In this document: positions 12,759 through 54,250 of the stretch, piece after piece | Position numbering within the stretch: position 1 is the stretch's first letter | How the letters are laid out: the number at the start of each line of letters is the position of its first letter | Assembly (NCBI GenBank): GCA_014529385.2 | Contig: CM043963.1 | Span: forward strand, 75,399,912-75,463,911 | Length of the DNA: 64,000 nucleotides | Direction of reading: 5' to 3' | DNA from: Adiantum capillus-veneris | Taxonomy: Eukaryota > Streptophyta > Polypodiopsida > Polypodiales > Pteridaceae | The notes under the pieces: model-generated | The model's input: only the letters and a program-made list of their open reading frames with translations | Database searches by the model: none | What the model was told of the DNA's origin: nothing | Translations under genes and position numbers: made by a program

Positions 12759-12900
12759 GAAGACCTCTCTCTGGGAAATTGTGTTTGGCAAGATGGTTGG
12801 TTATATTCTTGGTCGCTCGGTTACCTCTAATTTACTTCTTGCTTGGAAAGCTGCCTTCCTTGACCGCATATCAGCTGTTCTGTGCCTCCGCTTTCCATCG
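12759..12900 (+). mobile_element. Small LINE ORF2 fragment
   Basis: The translation carries ETVFGKMV-like text (EIVFGKMVGYILGRSVTSN), matching the segment at 4415-4500 of the first LINE. It abuts the 5' end of gypsy element B at about 12757. Only ~140 bp remain. Confidence 0.65.
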
Positions 12901-12904
12901 GCAA

Positions 12905-13180
12905 TTTTCCACAAATGATATTGGAGTTTTTGCATTTTCCCAACTTCCCTTCAACGATTTGCAGTCTTCTTCACATGGGTCAGACTCTGGTCTCTATGAT
13001 CTTTGTGGCGCCAACACAATACAGCATGATGTGGATCTCTTTTTCCACAAACGATTTTGGGCTTTTGGCATTTCCCCGACTTCCCTTCAACGATTTATAG
13101 TCTTCTTCACATAGGTCAGATCTGGTCTCTATGGTCTTTGTGGCACCAATGCAATTTCTGCATGTTCCATCAGCATGATG
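12905..13180. repeat. 136-bp direct tandem repeat, two copies
   Basis: TTTTCCACAA starts at 12905 and again at 13041, and TCTTCTTCACAT at 12965 and 13101. The spacing is 136 bp in both cases, with a few substitutions. The origin is unknown and no gene is apparent. Confidence 0.8.
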
Positions 13181-13716
13181 CGAATCCCTTTCCTTCATTT
13201 CACTTAGGCAATCCTTACATTTTGCCCTCAATGTTAGGGACATGTCCCCGAATATCCTACAACTTTGTTTGTCTTTAGAGCCTTCTCATTACAGAATACT
13301 TATGTGTTCTTCCCTATGTATTTTTCCTTCTGATGCGTTTTCCGCACTTTGAGGTTTCCCACTTGTCGATTAAGCAAAAAGATTTACAAAAAAAAAGTGT
13401 GCACGCAAGTGTCACACCCAGGTTTCCTTTTTATAGAGAGAGAGAAAGAGAGGGAGAGCTCATGTATGTGAGTGTGAGTGTGTGAGAGAGGGAGTTGTCA
13501 TTGTCTGAAGATGTGGGTGTTGTATATGTTTAAAATACTCCATATCATTGTGCTACTCCTCCGTTTTTTCTTTCCACTACATGTGTCGAGAAAGCTAGAG
13601 CTCCGGATACACAAGTGGGAGTGGCTTTTTGGGGAAGGGAGTAGTAAATCGATTTTGATCGAGGAGGATTGGGGAGTTGGGGGGGGGGGGGGGGGGGGTT
13701 GTGCATCTAGAGTTGT
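13181..13716. other. Non-coding, with GA-rich and poly(G) tracts
   Basis: Contains a GAGAGA-rich stretch near 13434-13456 and an uninterrupted G run of about 20 at 13679-13698. No supported gene. Confidence 0.5.
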
Positions 13717-15440
13717 GTGTGTCTTCTACAAAGAGGTGCGGGTGTAATTGGAGAATTGGTAGATCAGTTATGGGATCTTGGTAGATTGGTTCGGCAAGGT
13801 TGCCCTTTGAGTGCTATGTTGTATGCTATTGCTACGCACCCTCTATTGTTGTATCTGGACTCCTCAACCGCGTTTGGGCATTTGCATGGATTGGAGCTGC
13901 CTTCTTGTGATCATTTTGTGGCGCAAGCATATGCGGATGACTCCATGTTCTGGCCTAGAAATAGACCTGAGGATGTTCAATGCATTATGGAAGCACTACA
14001 TGTTTATGGGCTGGCTGCAGATCTGCAAGTGAATTTCTAAAATCTAAATTGTTACCATTGCGTCAAATGGATTGGCACTCGGTATTATGGCCAGGTGAGA
14101 TAATGAAGCCTTATCAAATTGTGAGACATCTTGGATATCCGCTGGCTTGGTCAATTAACAATGCAGAATTATTGGATTGGGTTGAGAACAAATTGAGGTC
14201 TAAATTGCGATATTGGAAATTATCCACTTGGCCGCTACATGTAAGACTCAAAATAGTATCCATATTGGTGGCATACATGCAATTTTTCTTACCTATGTTG
14301 CATTGGCCACCCCGTCGTCTTCGGACCTTGATGTCTCAGATACTGGAGCACTTCTGGTCTACTTCTTCTCAGAAAAAGGGTCTGTGTCTGCTTGCGATGG
14401 ATACGTTATGTATTCCAAAGCGTTGTGGTGGTCTCAATATTCTGCATTTGGGTTCTCATGTTATAGCAAGAAACGCCACTTTGTTGTTGGTGTTGGTTGA
14501 GCAAAAGTAGCCTTGGACGCAAATGTTTGCATTTCTGTGCTCTCATGTGGTTTCTACACCAGCTTTTGGCCATTGGCAGCCGTCGTATTAGGATGTGGTT
14601 TTTGGTAAGTTTGAGGCCACAATTTCCAGTCTTGCAGCATATTGGAAATTGGTCACACGAGAGTTGTTGTGACATGGTAGAGATGATGCCTGTGGAAACT
14701 CACTTCGATTAGAAAGTTTACATTGGAGTCGGGTCTTTGATCAAACTCTTGTTCAATGCTCTCCTAGACAGGCTTATTTTCTCTCCCAAAAAGGTATTGA
14801 CAGCATAACTGATGTGACGGACGCTAATGGACAGGTGCTCTCATTTAGACAAGCTACTCTTACCTTTGGGCTTGGGATGCACTATAGGCGCGTGTGGGAC
14901 AATATTAAAAATCTAGTTGACTCCATATCTCCTGTTCCACCGCTGGTTATGGAAAATCGAATTTATGATTGGCGCTACGCTGGTTCTTCAATCTCCTCAA
15001 TTTCTGCAAAGAAAGTGTAATGTCATTTCCAATCGTCCTCCTAGATCCATGAACACTATAATAAGATATGGAATATGAACAAGAGCGTTACATGGTGACG
15101 AAGTAAATTCATGAAAGTGTGGCATGCGTAATTTCCTTTGAAGGAGCGACTGTTTATGTGGAGATGCATCGTTGGGGTTCTCCCGATTGGCAACTTTGTG
15201 CTATCTAGAAGATTGTCCTCTTCGTGATGTGTCCGATGTGGTGCAGCAGATAAGAACATTCCACATTTATTGTGGTCTTGTTCTCACACGCTACAGTTTG
15301 TGGATTGCATCTCCACAGCTCTTCGCACGCGTTTTCCTGCCATGCATTTCGGTAGATTTATCTAGATCTTTGGAGTACTTCCGCCATTGTCGGCCGTATG
15401 CATTTTTTTTTGGCTGGGTTAGATTCTGGGTGCTTTGAAC
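13717..15440 (+). mobile_element. Second L1-like LINE copy, 5'-truncated
   Basis: Begins inside the reverse transcriptase (VRQGCPLSAMLYAIATHPL near 13790) and keeps the catalytic YADDS at ~13930, unlike the first copy. Two frames (13717-14040 and 13980-14510) carry the RT end and thumb. The piece at 14814-15020 matches the part of the first copy just before its break. A C-terminal zinc-finger RT region is visible around 15160-15290 (WRCIVGVLPIGNF, CVRCGAADKNIPHLLWSC) in broken frames. It is inactive. Confidence 0.8.
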
Positions 15441-15640
15441 AAAGTGGAGAGTACGTAATTCCCTCATCTTTCAACAGATTCGAGTGGATATGTTTCCTTC
15501 TTCAAGACATCTCTTCTACAGTCTCTCCGAGTTGCCTATGGCTTGGACGAGCTTCCCGTTAGCCATTACGAGTTCTACTTTGATTGTTTCTGATTTCTTG
15601 TTTGTAGTATTTGTAATAGCAAATGTGTTATCTTGCAAGC
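15441..15640. other. No supported feature
   Basis: A short spacer between the LINE remnant and the chromovirus remnant. It may be LINE 3' untranslated sequence. Confidence 0.35.
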
Positions 15641-16995
15641 CACAAATATCAACTATCATTTTGCTACATCACCAAGACTTTGATGAAAAACAGGAGCACT
15701 ATACGCATTTTGGTGAGATCTTCAATAGAGTATAGAGTGGGGAGACAATTTTAGGGTACTCTCTCAAAGAAGGGTTTTTGATGCCAAAGACTATGTTGCG
15801 TGTGACTAGTAGTTTGAGATAGAAGGTGTTGGAGTGTCACAATTCTCCTTTTGTTGGGCACAAAGACATAGAGGAGACACTTACAAGTGTTGAGAGATAC
15901 TTTTATTCGCCACAGCTCAAGAAGGATGTGGATGAGTTTGTGCATACATTTTTTGTATGTCAGAAAGTGAAGTATGATCGGCACAAAGTGACTAGACTTC
16001 TCAAGCCTTTACCGATTCCAGATCAACCATGAGAGAGTATAGCAATGCACTTCATTTTTTATCTTCCCAAGACTTGGAGTGGGTATGGTGGCATTTGGAG
16101 TATAGTGGATAGATATAGCAAACGGGCCCATTTTATACAAGTGAGGCGACAGTGAAGGCCAATTATTTAGCAAAGTTATTCATCTCGCTTCAGTTGCAAG
16201 AGATGCCTACATCTATTGTTTCAGATAGAGATCCCCAATTTACTAGCTTGTTTCAGAGAGCCGAATATGAGAATGTGGGTACTATGCTCAAATTCTCGTC
16301 TTCATTTTATCCACACACCAATATACAGCCAGAAATAACCAATTCATTGGTTTTACACTTGTTAAGGTGCTATACCTCTGAATATCAGTCTCAACGCGAG
16401 CCGTATTTGCCATTGGTGGAGTTTGCTTACATCAACAATGTTCATACTTTGACAGGGAAGGCACCATTCGAGATTGTTGAGGGTGGCAAAAAGGTTCCTC
16501 TTATTTTGTGAACCAAGGACACAAATTTTTCAAGCAGATGATTTCGTACAGGATCTAGAGGCTGCTTGTGCTAAGGTTAAGGAGGTTTTGCAGAAGTCTC
16601 AAGAACGGCACAAAAAAGCAACAGACAAGCATTATCGCGACTTGTAGTTCAAAGAACGTGATTTGGTTCTTCTAAGGTTTGAAAAGGCAAATGAAGAGTA
16701 AGGAGAAGCTTTTTTCAAAGCTAATCGCAAGATACTATGGGCCCTTCAAGATTTTTGAAAAGATCAATGATATGTCCTTTCGATGGGAGTTACCAAATAC
16801 TTGGAAGATTCACAATGCATTCCATGCGAGTCTAGGAGCCAAAGGAGCAACCAAAGGTCGAAGAAACCGAGGAGATTCTTATAGTTGAGCAAGTCCTAGC
16901 ACACAAGGAAAGAAAAGTGAAGAGTAAGCTAGTCGGCAGGTATTTGGTTAATTTCAAGAATTATCCGGCTCTTGATGCAAAGTGTTGCCCATAAT
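15641..16995 (+). mobile_element. Chromovirus (Ty3/gypsy) integrase-chromodomain remnant
   Basis: The integrase zinc-binding region at 15838-15970 reads HNSPFVGH and then FFVCQKVK, so the first Cys of the usual CxxC is a Phe. The catalytic core has SIVDRYSKRAHFIQV near 16105, SDRDPQFTS near 16225 and the Glu in the QPEITNS block near 16330. C-terminal text such as YYGPFKIFEKI (~16735) is followed at 16852-16990 by a chromodomain-like stretch (EEILIVEQVLAHKERKVK, then RYLVNFKNYP). The chromodomain marks the chromovirus branch. Several stops break the frame. RT and gag are absent. Confidence 0.8.
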
Positions 16996-17149
16996 TTGTG
17001 GGATTGTGGTTTGGAATTCCTTAAGGACTGAATAAGGGATGAGGTTAATGCATGAACCACCATCCCAATGACTCCTGTAAGCTGCTTCCCGTGAACAGTG
17101 ACTAGAATCTACCTGCAATTCAGTCTCTCATTCACTGAATTTACGAAAC

Positions 17150-17471
17150 AACTCCGTAGTGATGCTCTGTGTCACCCATCCTATGACACATCGTAGATGT
17201 CTAGTCCGGATGGTCAAATACTTCTTCTCAATGCTCTAGTCACCCAACCGAAGCGACGTATCGAAAGTATCCATTCCTAGTGGCCAACCAAATATTCCCG
17301 TTCATAGTGCTCTTGTCATTCCTCTCGAATGACGTACTAGGAGTATATGTACTCGGATGTACTCTTTTCTCGTAGGTTAACTACTTTAACCTAACAGTTC
17401 TAATGTGAAATCAAATAATTTCTAATTTGAATAAATTGAAATTACTCGAAAAAAGAGCTAATTTAGCAACA
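17150..17471 (-). repeat. LTR fragment related to family C
   Basis: Matches the 32190-32540 and 37160-37510 LTR-C copies, with repeated ATGCTC…TGTCACCCATC units and the shared end AATTTAGCAACA. The end at 17471 is followed by a polypurine tract when read on the minus strand (complement of 17472-17485), so it is the 3' LTR start of a minus-strand element. Confidence 0.65.
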
Positions 17472-18200
17472 TCCCTCTGGCTTCTAAATAGTTGTCTTCA
17501 ATTTAAGCCCTTGTACATAGCTACCTAAAATGTCAAGGCAAGGAGCTAAGTCTTGCTTAGTCATCCATTGAGCACTGAATAAAAGTAATTGTTAAACTTC
17601 ACTAGATACTTCCTAGTGATCTTTCAGACCTAATTTGCCGCTCTTGGTAATGTATGATTTCCTCTAGTTGGAGTATCTCTTCTATGTCCTTAGCCACAAG
17701 AGGTTTTTTAGAGGCAGGCTAACTCGGAGGCGGTCCAACATATGGTCTGAGTAGACTAATATGGAAGGCATCAATTAGGCAGAATCTCTAATCAAAATGT
17801 GACATCGTTGACTTGATTGATGATATTGAACCGCCCATAGTAACGGTAAGAAAGCTTCACCACCATCCCCTTATAAGCTGGTTACTCCTTTCATCTTGCC
17901 TTCTCAAACTTGAGTAAGACTAGCTGACCGTACTATCTCATGTGCTTGTCAACGGCTTTCTTATGTTTCTCTTGAGAGTGTAAAATTGCTCTATGATATT
18001 GCGCCCATAGTAACGGTAAGAAAGCATAACCACCATCCCCTTATGAGTTGCTTGCTCCTTTCATCTTATCTTCTCAAACTGGAGTAAGACTAGCTGACCC
18101 AATTGCAAGTCTAGTTTCTCATGTGCTTGTCTGCGGCTTTCTTATGTTTCTCTTGAGAGTGTAAAATTACTGTATTTACTTGCCCATAGGCTGTGTCCAA
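17472..18200 (-). mobile_element. Second chromovirus 3' end, minus strand, with 170-bp duplication
   Basis: On the minus strand the broken translation gives integrase C-terminal text (HKKAADKHMRN, GQLVLL, SYRYYGRFNIINQVND), then DAFHISLLRPYVGPPPS near 17760 and a chromodomain-like EEILQLEEIIHYQERQ near 17660. The segment from CGCCCATAGTAACGG is present twice, at 17832 and 18002, a ~170-bp tandem duplication. It converges with the plus-strand chromovirus remnant at 15641-16995. Confidence 0.7.
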
Positions 18201-21200
18201 ATCTCGGACAAACTCATCTCTTGCAAATATCTTCTTCTTAGGTAAAAGGGAATCCTAGATAAGCCCAGATATAGAAAGACCTTGATCTAAGGGTATTTTC
18301 TTTTTCTAAAATCTGTAATCTTTCATTTTGGTTCTAGGCTTATGGTTATGCTAAGGTTGGCCAGATTTTCACCAAATTTTGTTTGATTTGTGTGCATGAT
18401 TTTCATGTTGCTTTTACTTTGAGGGAAAAACTTCCTTGTACCTTTACATTTGCTGAGAGAAAAGGACCCTTGGGCAAGGCCACCAAATCCGTTGTGCAAA
18501 AATGCTAGAACCTCTACCTTCCATTGTCACATTCTCCTCCCCTGCTCAATTATTTCAAGACACAATGGAGTTTAGGTTTTATTGCAAATATTGCAACGCA
18601 TTCCTTAACCATCTTCTGCTGTCACACAAGGTGGTTACGTTGGTTGTAATTTATCTCTGATATCTCACATTTCATGTATAGAGAAATCAAAAAATTGCAA
18701 CAACTCCCCTAATATTTCCTCTCCTCAACCCCCATGAACAAGGCCATAGGTCATCTCCCATTTGATTCAACAAACATAAAACGATATCTTGCTCCTTAAA
18801 CAGACGTCCAATGGCACATAATGAAATTAGATGCATTTCTGTCATTACCTTGCATATAAAGAAAAGCATGCACTTTTTCTACATGCAGTCCAGCAATTGC
18901 CAACTTCTACTAATGTATTCATTATGTATTTCTTTTTTCAGTTTCATTCATGATACCACTGTATGTTTTGTGATAAACATGCCTTTCTCGTTTCATGACA
19001 AAACTGTCACCTTCCTATCTTGAATTCTATAGTTTACTTGTGTGAGTTCTTGTGCATGTGCATAGATTGACTTAAGGATTTTCCCTTGGTTTGAGCTTGA
19101 GTAACTACAAACTACGTGGAAATCCACTCATTGATTACCCTTACCAGTAATAACGCCTTTTCCCATCTGAGTTGTCACAAAGGGTATCCCGAGTTTGTCT
19201 ACAAACTCTCGCAACCTGAAATTCATCAAAAAAGGAAAAAACAAAGGCATTTGTTCATGAGCAATCTTAACAACCCAACGTGCTTCTATATCAAATTTTT
19301 TGACATGGCATCATATAAAGGCTTGAAATCACGCAGTGCAGTTTGGAAGAGCACCTTTTGACTAAAGTTTGTTTGTTAATGACACCTAATGAAGCCTTAC
19401 GTTATGACACATCTAGTCATCCACGCACCACAAAACAGGATAACCATCAGCTCCATCATGCGCATTCCTAGCTTACAGTACATCCCTAAGTAGTAACATG
19501 TCGTGCACAACTAACTAACGCTACTATATCCCAGTAGTATCCTCAGAGCTTGCTAGAGGTTGAAATCACCAAATGCTTGCTAGTATCCTTTTTCATATAC
19601 CATGTCATCCCCAACACACATAATCTAGACTAAGACAATTCTATCATGTTGTCAATGTGGAAGGAGCTTGTTCCCATAGTATTTGCTCAGGAGAACGAGT
19701 TTCAGCAGCAAAGCATCCTTTCTAGAGGAGTGTTGGAGGCACTCAAATCACCCAAAGACTTGTGCTCATCGAATTCCAGAGGAGTCATCTCAAGCTAGCG
19801 ATTGAAGATACATATGAGCAAGGGCCCTCTTTTGATGAGGGGTTTCACCCAGCACCCCAGAATAAACGTGGATCATGGACAAAGGTGCCTCTTGACACGT
19901 TTCCCTTGCATAAATGTCTTTGAAATGAGCCTGACATGTAAAGGTCTTCATTTGAGAAAGGATCTATCTACACTTTTATTCTGCATATTAAAGAACATAC
20001 TCTTGCAAATTTTCGAATATGGGATGTGAAGATCTTCATTAGAGACAATGTATCCATAGCCTTGTGCAAATGACAGAGTACCCTAGGTTTTTTGCATGTA
20101 AGAAAATCTTGGGCTCCAATTGGTTCACTGGATGATATTTGTAGTTTGACCTTCTGATGAAGTTTAATGAGGATAGCTTCACACTCTGACAGAACAATCA
20201 TAACCTGCTCGAATACGGAGTGAAAAGAATCCATTGTATTCAAAGATTTGGATGAAAACTTCGTTTCAGCTCAAGTAGAGGGCATTCCTGTATTAGTAAA
20301 GTATCTTGGAGGATTTTGGTGCATTACTTGACGCAAGTAGAGAATATACCGGATACATGCAAGGATCAAATTCAATTGAATTGGTCTTTGTAGGTTTATC
20401 AAAAGATTGATGAGCTGTACCTTTACTACATATTCGAGAAAGAGCTCATGTTGCATAAGTCCTTGAATGAGGGGCATTGGATAGCCCATGATCTTTACTC
20501 AAGTGGTACATGTAAGGGTGTAAGATACATGGTGCAATATATCAGTATGGACTTGCATATGCTTGTTATGCATGGGGTAGGAAGATTGCAGTATACGTGT
20601 GCACCTCCAATTAGGACTTCCGAGGACAAAATTCATAAATCAACCCCAAAACTGAATGGTGGCTTATGGGTTAGCCCCAAAACTCATTCACAAGTTCATG
20701 AGTTAATCCTGACAACTCATTGGCTCCACAATCTCTCAATAGGTTAATGGCGCTCAATAAAGGTATGTGGGCCTCAGTTTGGAACATCTCGGACTTGGGT
20801 GCTTGTTTTGAAAACTCTAGAATTCTTGAGTTGCTTCAGCATCAAGGATCTAAGAGGTGTTATCATAGTGATCTCTTGCATGTATGTGTAAGTGACATGT
20901 TTCTGTGGCTCTTGGTTGGTGGGATTGGACACACTTCAATGCGGGCACCCCTTTTTATTTAAGAAGGATGACTTCTCCTGCTCCGCAAGAACCTTAAGTC
21001 TCTGCTTTTCATCTGTCTTTTTCTCTGTCTAAGGGCTTTCTTTTGAGCAATGGTCTCTACCATTTTAGGTTTCCGCTTCTTCGGCACTTTGGATGCTTTG
21101 AAGAGTAGTAGATAAAGTAGTCAAAGCATTTAGCGGTATGTAGTCAGTAAAAGCCTACCTACCAGTAACTACATTCATACTTGTTTCAATATTTGCAACT

Positions 21201-21340
21201 TTATTCAAAATCCTGTCTCTCTTTGTATCAATTTTTTTCAGAAAAACTTGCAAATGCAAGCATGTTTGGCAATGTTATTGCATACAATTATTAATTGGGA
21301 CTTCTGTACATGAAGTTGTAAACTTTCTAAGTCATATTTT
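18201..21340. other. Intron 4 portion, no supported gene
   Basis: About 3.1 kb of ordinary base composition with only short frames. On the minus strand 21105-20965 translates as a Lys/Arg-rich stretch (KASKVPKKRKPKMVETIAQK), possibly a scrap of a retroelement protein. I searched this stretch by eye for the missing exons of the thiamine-diphosphate enzyme and saw none. Confidence 0.45.
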
Positions 21341-21346
21341 ACTTAC

Positions 21347-52247
<30,901 letters not shown>

Positions 52248-52500
52248 GGGAGCGCAGAAGAGAACTGAAAGCTCTTGCGAAAGAGGAAGAGTTCGCAATC
52301 GTAGAGGACTGCGGAAACGTTTTTATTGAGCGAAGAAGAAGCACGAAAGAGCCTATTGTCACTCGCCACGTCCTCTTGTACAAGTGGCTTGCCACGCTGG
52401 TTGGCCTTGTAGTCCTATCTGGCGTTTCCTCATGTCAGCACCCACGTCACGGATGACAGGGTTCTAAGGCAACTAAAATCCACGTGGCATCGTTTCATTG
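52248..52500 (-). promoter_or_regulatory. Putative promoter and 5' UTR of the ThDP enzyme gene
   Basis: Upstream of the start codon, GC-rich sequence contains a palindromic G-box CACGTG at 52481-52486 and a CCACGTCA motif at 52442-52449. Both have ACGT cores bound by bZIP or bHLH factors in plants. No clear TATA box was fixed. The stretch looks like single-copy sequence, with no repeat matches seen elsewhere in the window. Confidence 0.45.
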
Positions 52501-53679
52501 GCACATAACTTCAGTATATCGAGATGAACTAACCTTGTATAGGCTAAGGTAAGGTTATATATCTACAACTTATGGGACCTACCAATGGATAGGAAAGTTC
52601 TCGACAGCCATTGTGACAAAAAGGAAAGAATACTTTTGCCTTGTTGTGAAGACACCTTCCATTTGTTCTCTCTATGCAAAAAGTGCTGGTGATGAGTCTT
52701 TCTCCTAACGTAAAAGGTAGAGGCGTTTCGCACTGAGCGGGAGTTAACCCCTACTACGCAAATCACCTTTGAAATTCTCTACCCCCGCCCTCTCTCAGTA
52801 ACTCTGCCAAAAGAGGCAAAGTTATTACACAAACCCATGTCACAAGATGCAGTTACATCCGCAAGAAGACATCTTTGATGCCGTCACCTCTACTCCCGCC
52901 CTGTTGTGTGCAAAACACCTCTAAGGGTGGATATTCACACCAACGCCACTCCCCCAAAAATACCTTTTGGGGTATTTTTTTATGTGCATTATAAACACCC
53001 TATTGTCAACTTCGACGTAAATTATTGATGCAAAGTAGACATGAACTTGCTTTGTAAGATAGAAATATTTATCCAACTATTTTTGTGTCCATTTTTATCG
53101 TTATTGATGATACGTTTTGGAAAGAAATGTTGGTAATGCATTTAAAATATATATTTTTTTTTTTAAATGGCATCGTAGGGGGCACTTTTGAACTGGCACA
53201 TATATGTTGGGATACTACATGAGTTGCTTATGCAAGCTCAAAAGCTACCTCAAGAAGGTGTTTGTTGGCTTGTAAATTTTCTCCGCATGTCACTTATTTT
53301 GGTTTTCTTTGATTGAAGCCTCGCACAAAACTCTTTCAAAGTGGGGATATAACTAATTGCCAAAATGGACAAAGTTAGCAAATAGTAGAGGTGTTGTGGC
53401 CACTGAAAGATGTATGCCTTGTTCGAAGATCCGAACCTCTTTGAATCAATATCCTTGTGGAAAAGAGTGCCAATATAAGTTGGCAAAAGTACTCACTCCT
53501 CTAGTAACCTATTTAAAGAAATTGCCAAATAAAGGTTTGCAAATAGGATAAATTGTCGCCCTCCTTCATGGGGGAAGGAGCGTGCTAAAAGATTTTTAAT
53601 GTTTTCAACGTGCACTTTTGGTGGTGACAAAAGGAAGGAAGTGGGGAAAAAGGATTTTAATTTCCATGAAAGAGAAGTG
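52501..53679. other. Upstream flank of the ThDP gene, no supported gene
   Basis: Mostly unique-looking sequence. A near-perfect hairpin lies at 52956-52979 (AAAAATACC, short loop, GGTATTTTT). Short frames carry no motif. Confidence 0.5.
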
Positions 53680-54250
53680 ATCTCCAAAACGACAACTCAT
53701 ACAATAATAAGAACAATAAGAGGGTTAGATAATCTTGTTTAGAAGTGATCTTCCCAACGATAACTTTACCAATAATAATCAAAATAACTAGGGGTAGTCT
53801 AACTTTATCTATGATTGATCTTCACAACGACAACTCACCCAAAAGAGAGACGATCTTCACAACAATAACTCATACAATTATAATAACAACAAGAGGATTA
53901 GATAACCTTGTCTATAAGTGACACGAGGGTGGGCAGAAGGGATCAGGTCCCACAGACTCTCCATCGCCGATCCTTTTTCTATCTCTCGTGCCACATATAG
54001 ACAAGGATTAGCTAAGTAAGGCAAGAAACCAAACTTTTTTAGATATATGCTTAGAACAAGGATTTTAATTTCTATGAAAGAGAAGTGATCTTCACAACGT
54101 CAACTCATACAATAATAATATCAATAAGAGGGTTAGCTAACCTTGTCTAGAAGTGATCTTCACACCTAAAACTTAAACGATAATAATAACATAAGAGGGT
54201 TACCTAACCTAGGGTAGAGGCGCCAGTTGTGGTACGGCCCCTCGAAACAG
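53680..54250. repeat. Diverged tandem repeats, ~85-110 bp units
   Basis: Recurring GATCTTCACAACGA, ACTCATACAATAATAAT and AAGAGGGTTAGATAACCTTG blocks at about 53695, 53745, 53815, 53850, 54085 and 54155. A related copy with GTGACACG and ACAAGGGTTAGCTAAGG occurs at 54640-54810. No gene. Confidence 0.65.

Noticed and set aside
20448-20962. Two plus-strand ORFs as host exons
   Set aside because: No recognised motif, and no splice-consistent extension was seen.
53680-54250. Possible CRISPR-like array
   Set aside because: Units are long, diverged and unevenly spaced, and the host is a plant. Ordinary tandem repeats explain it.
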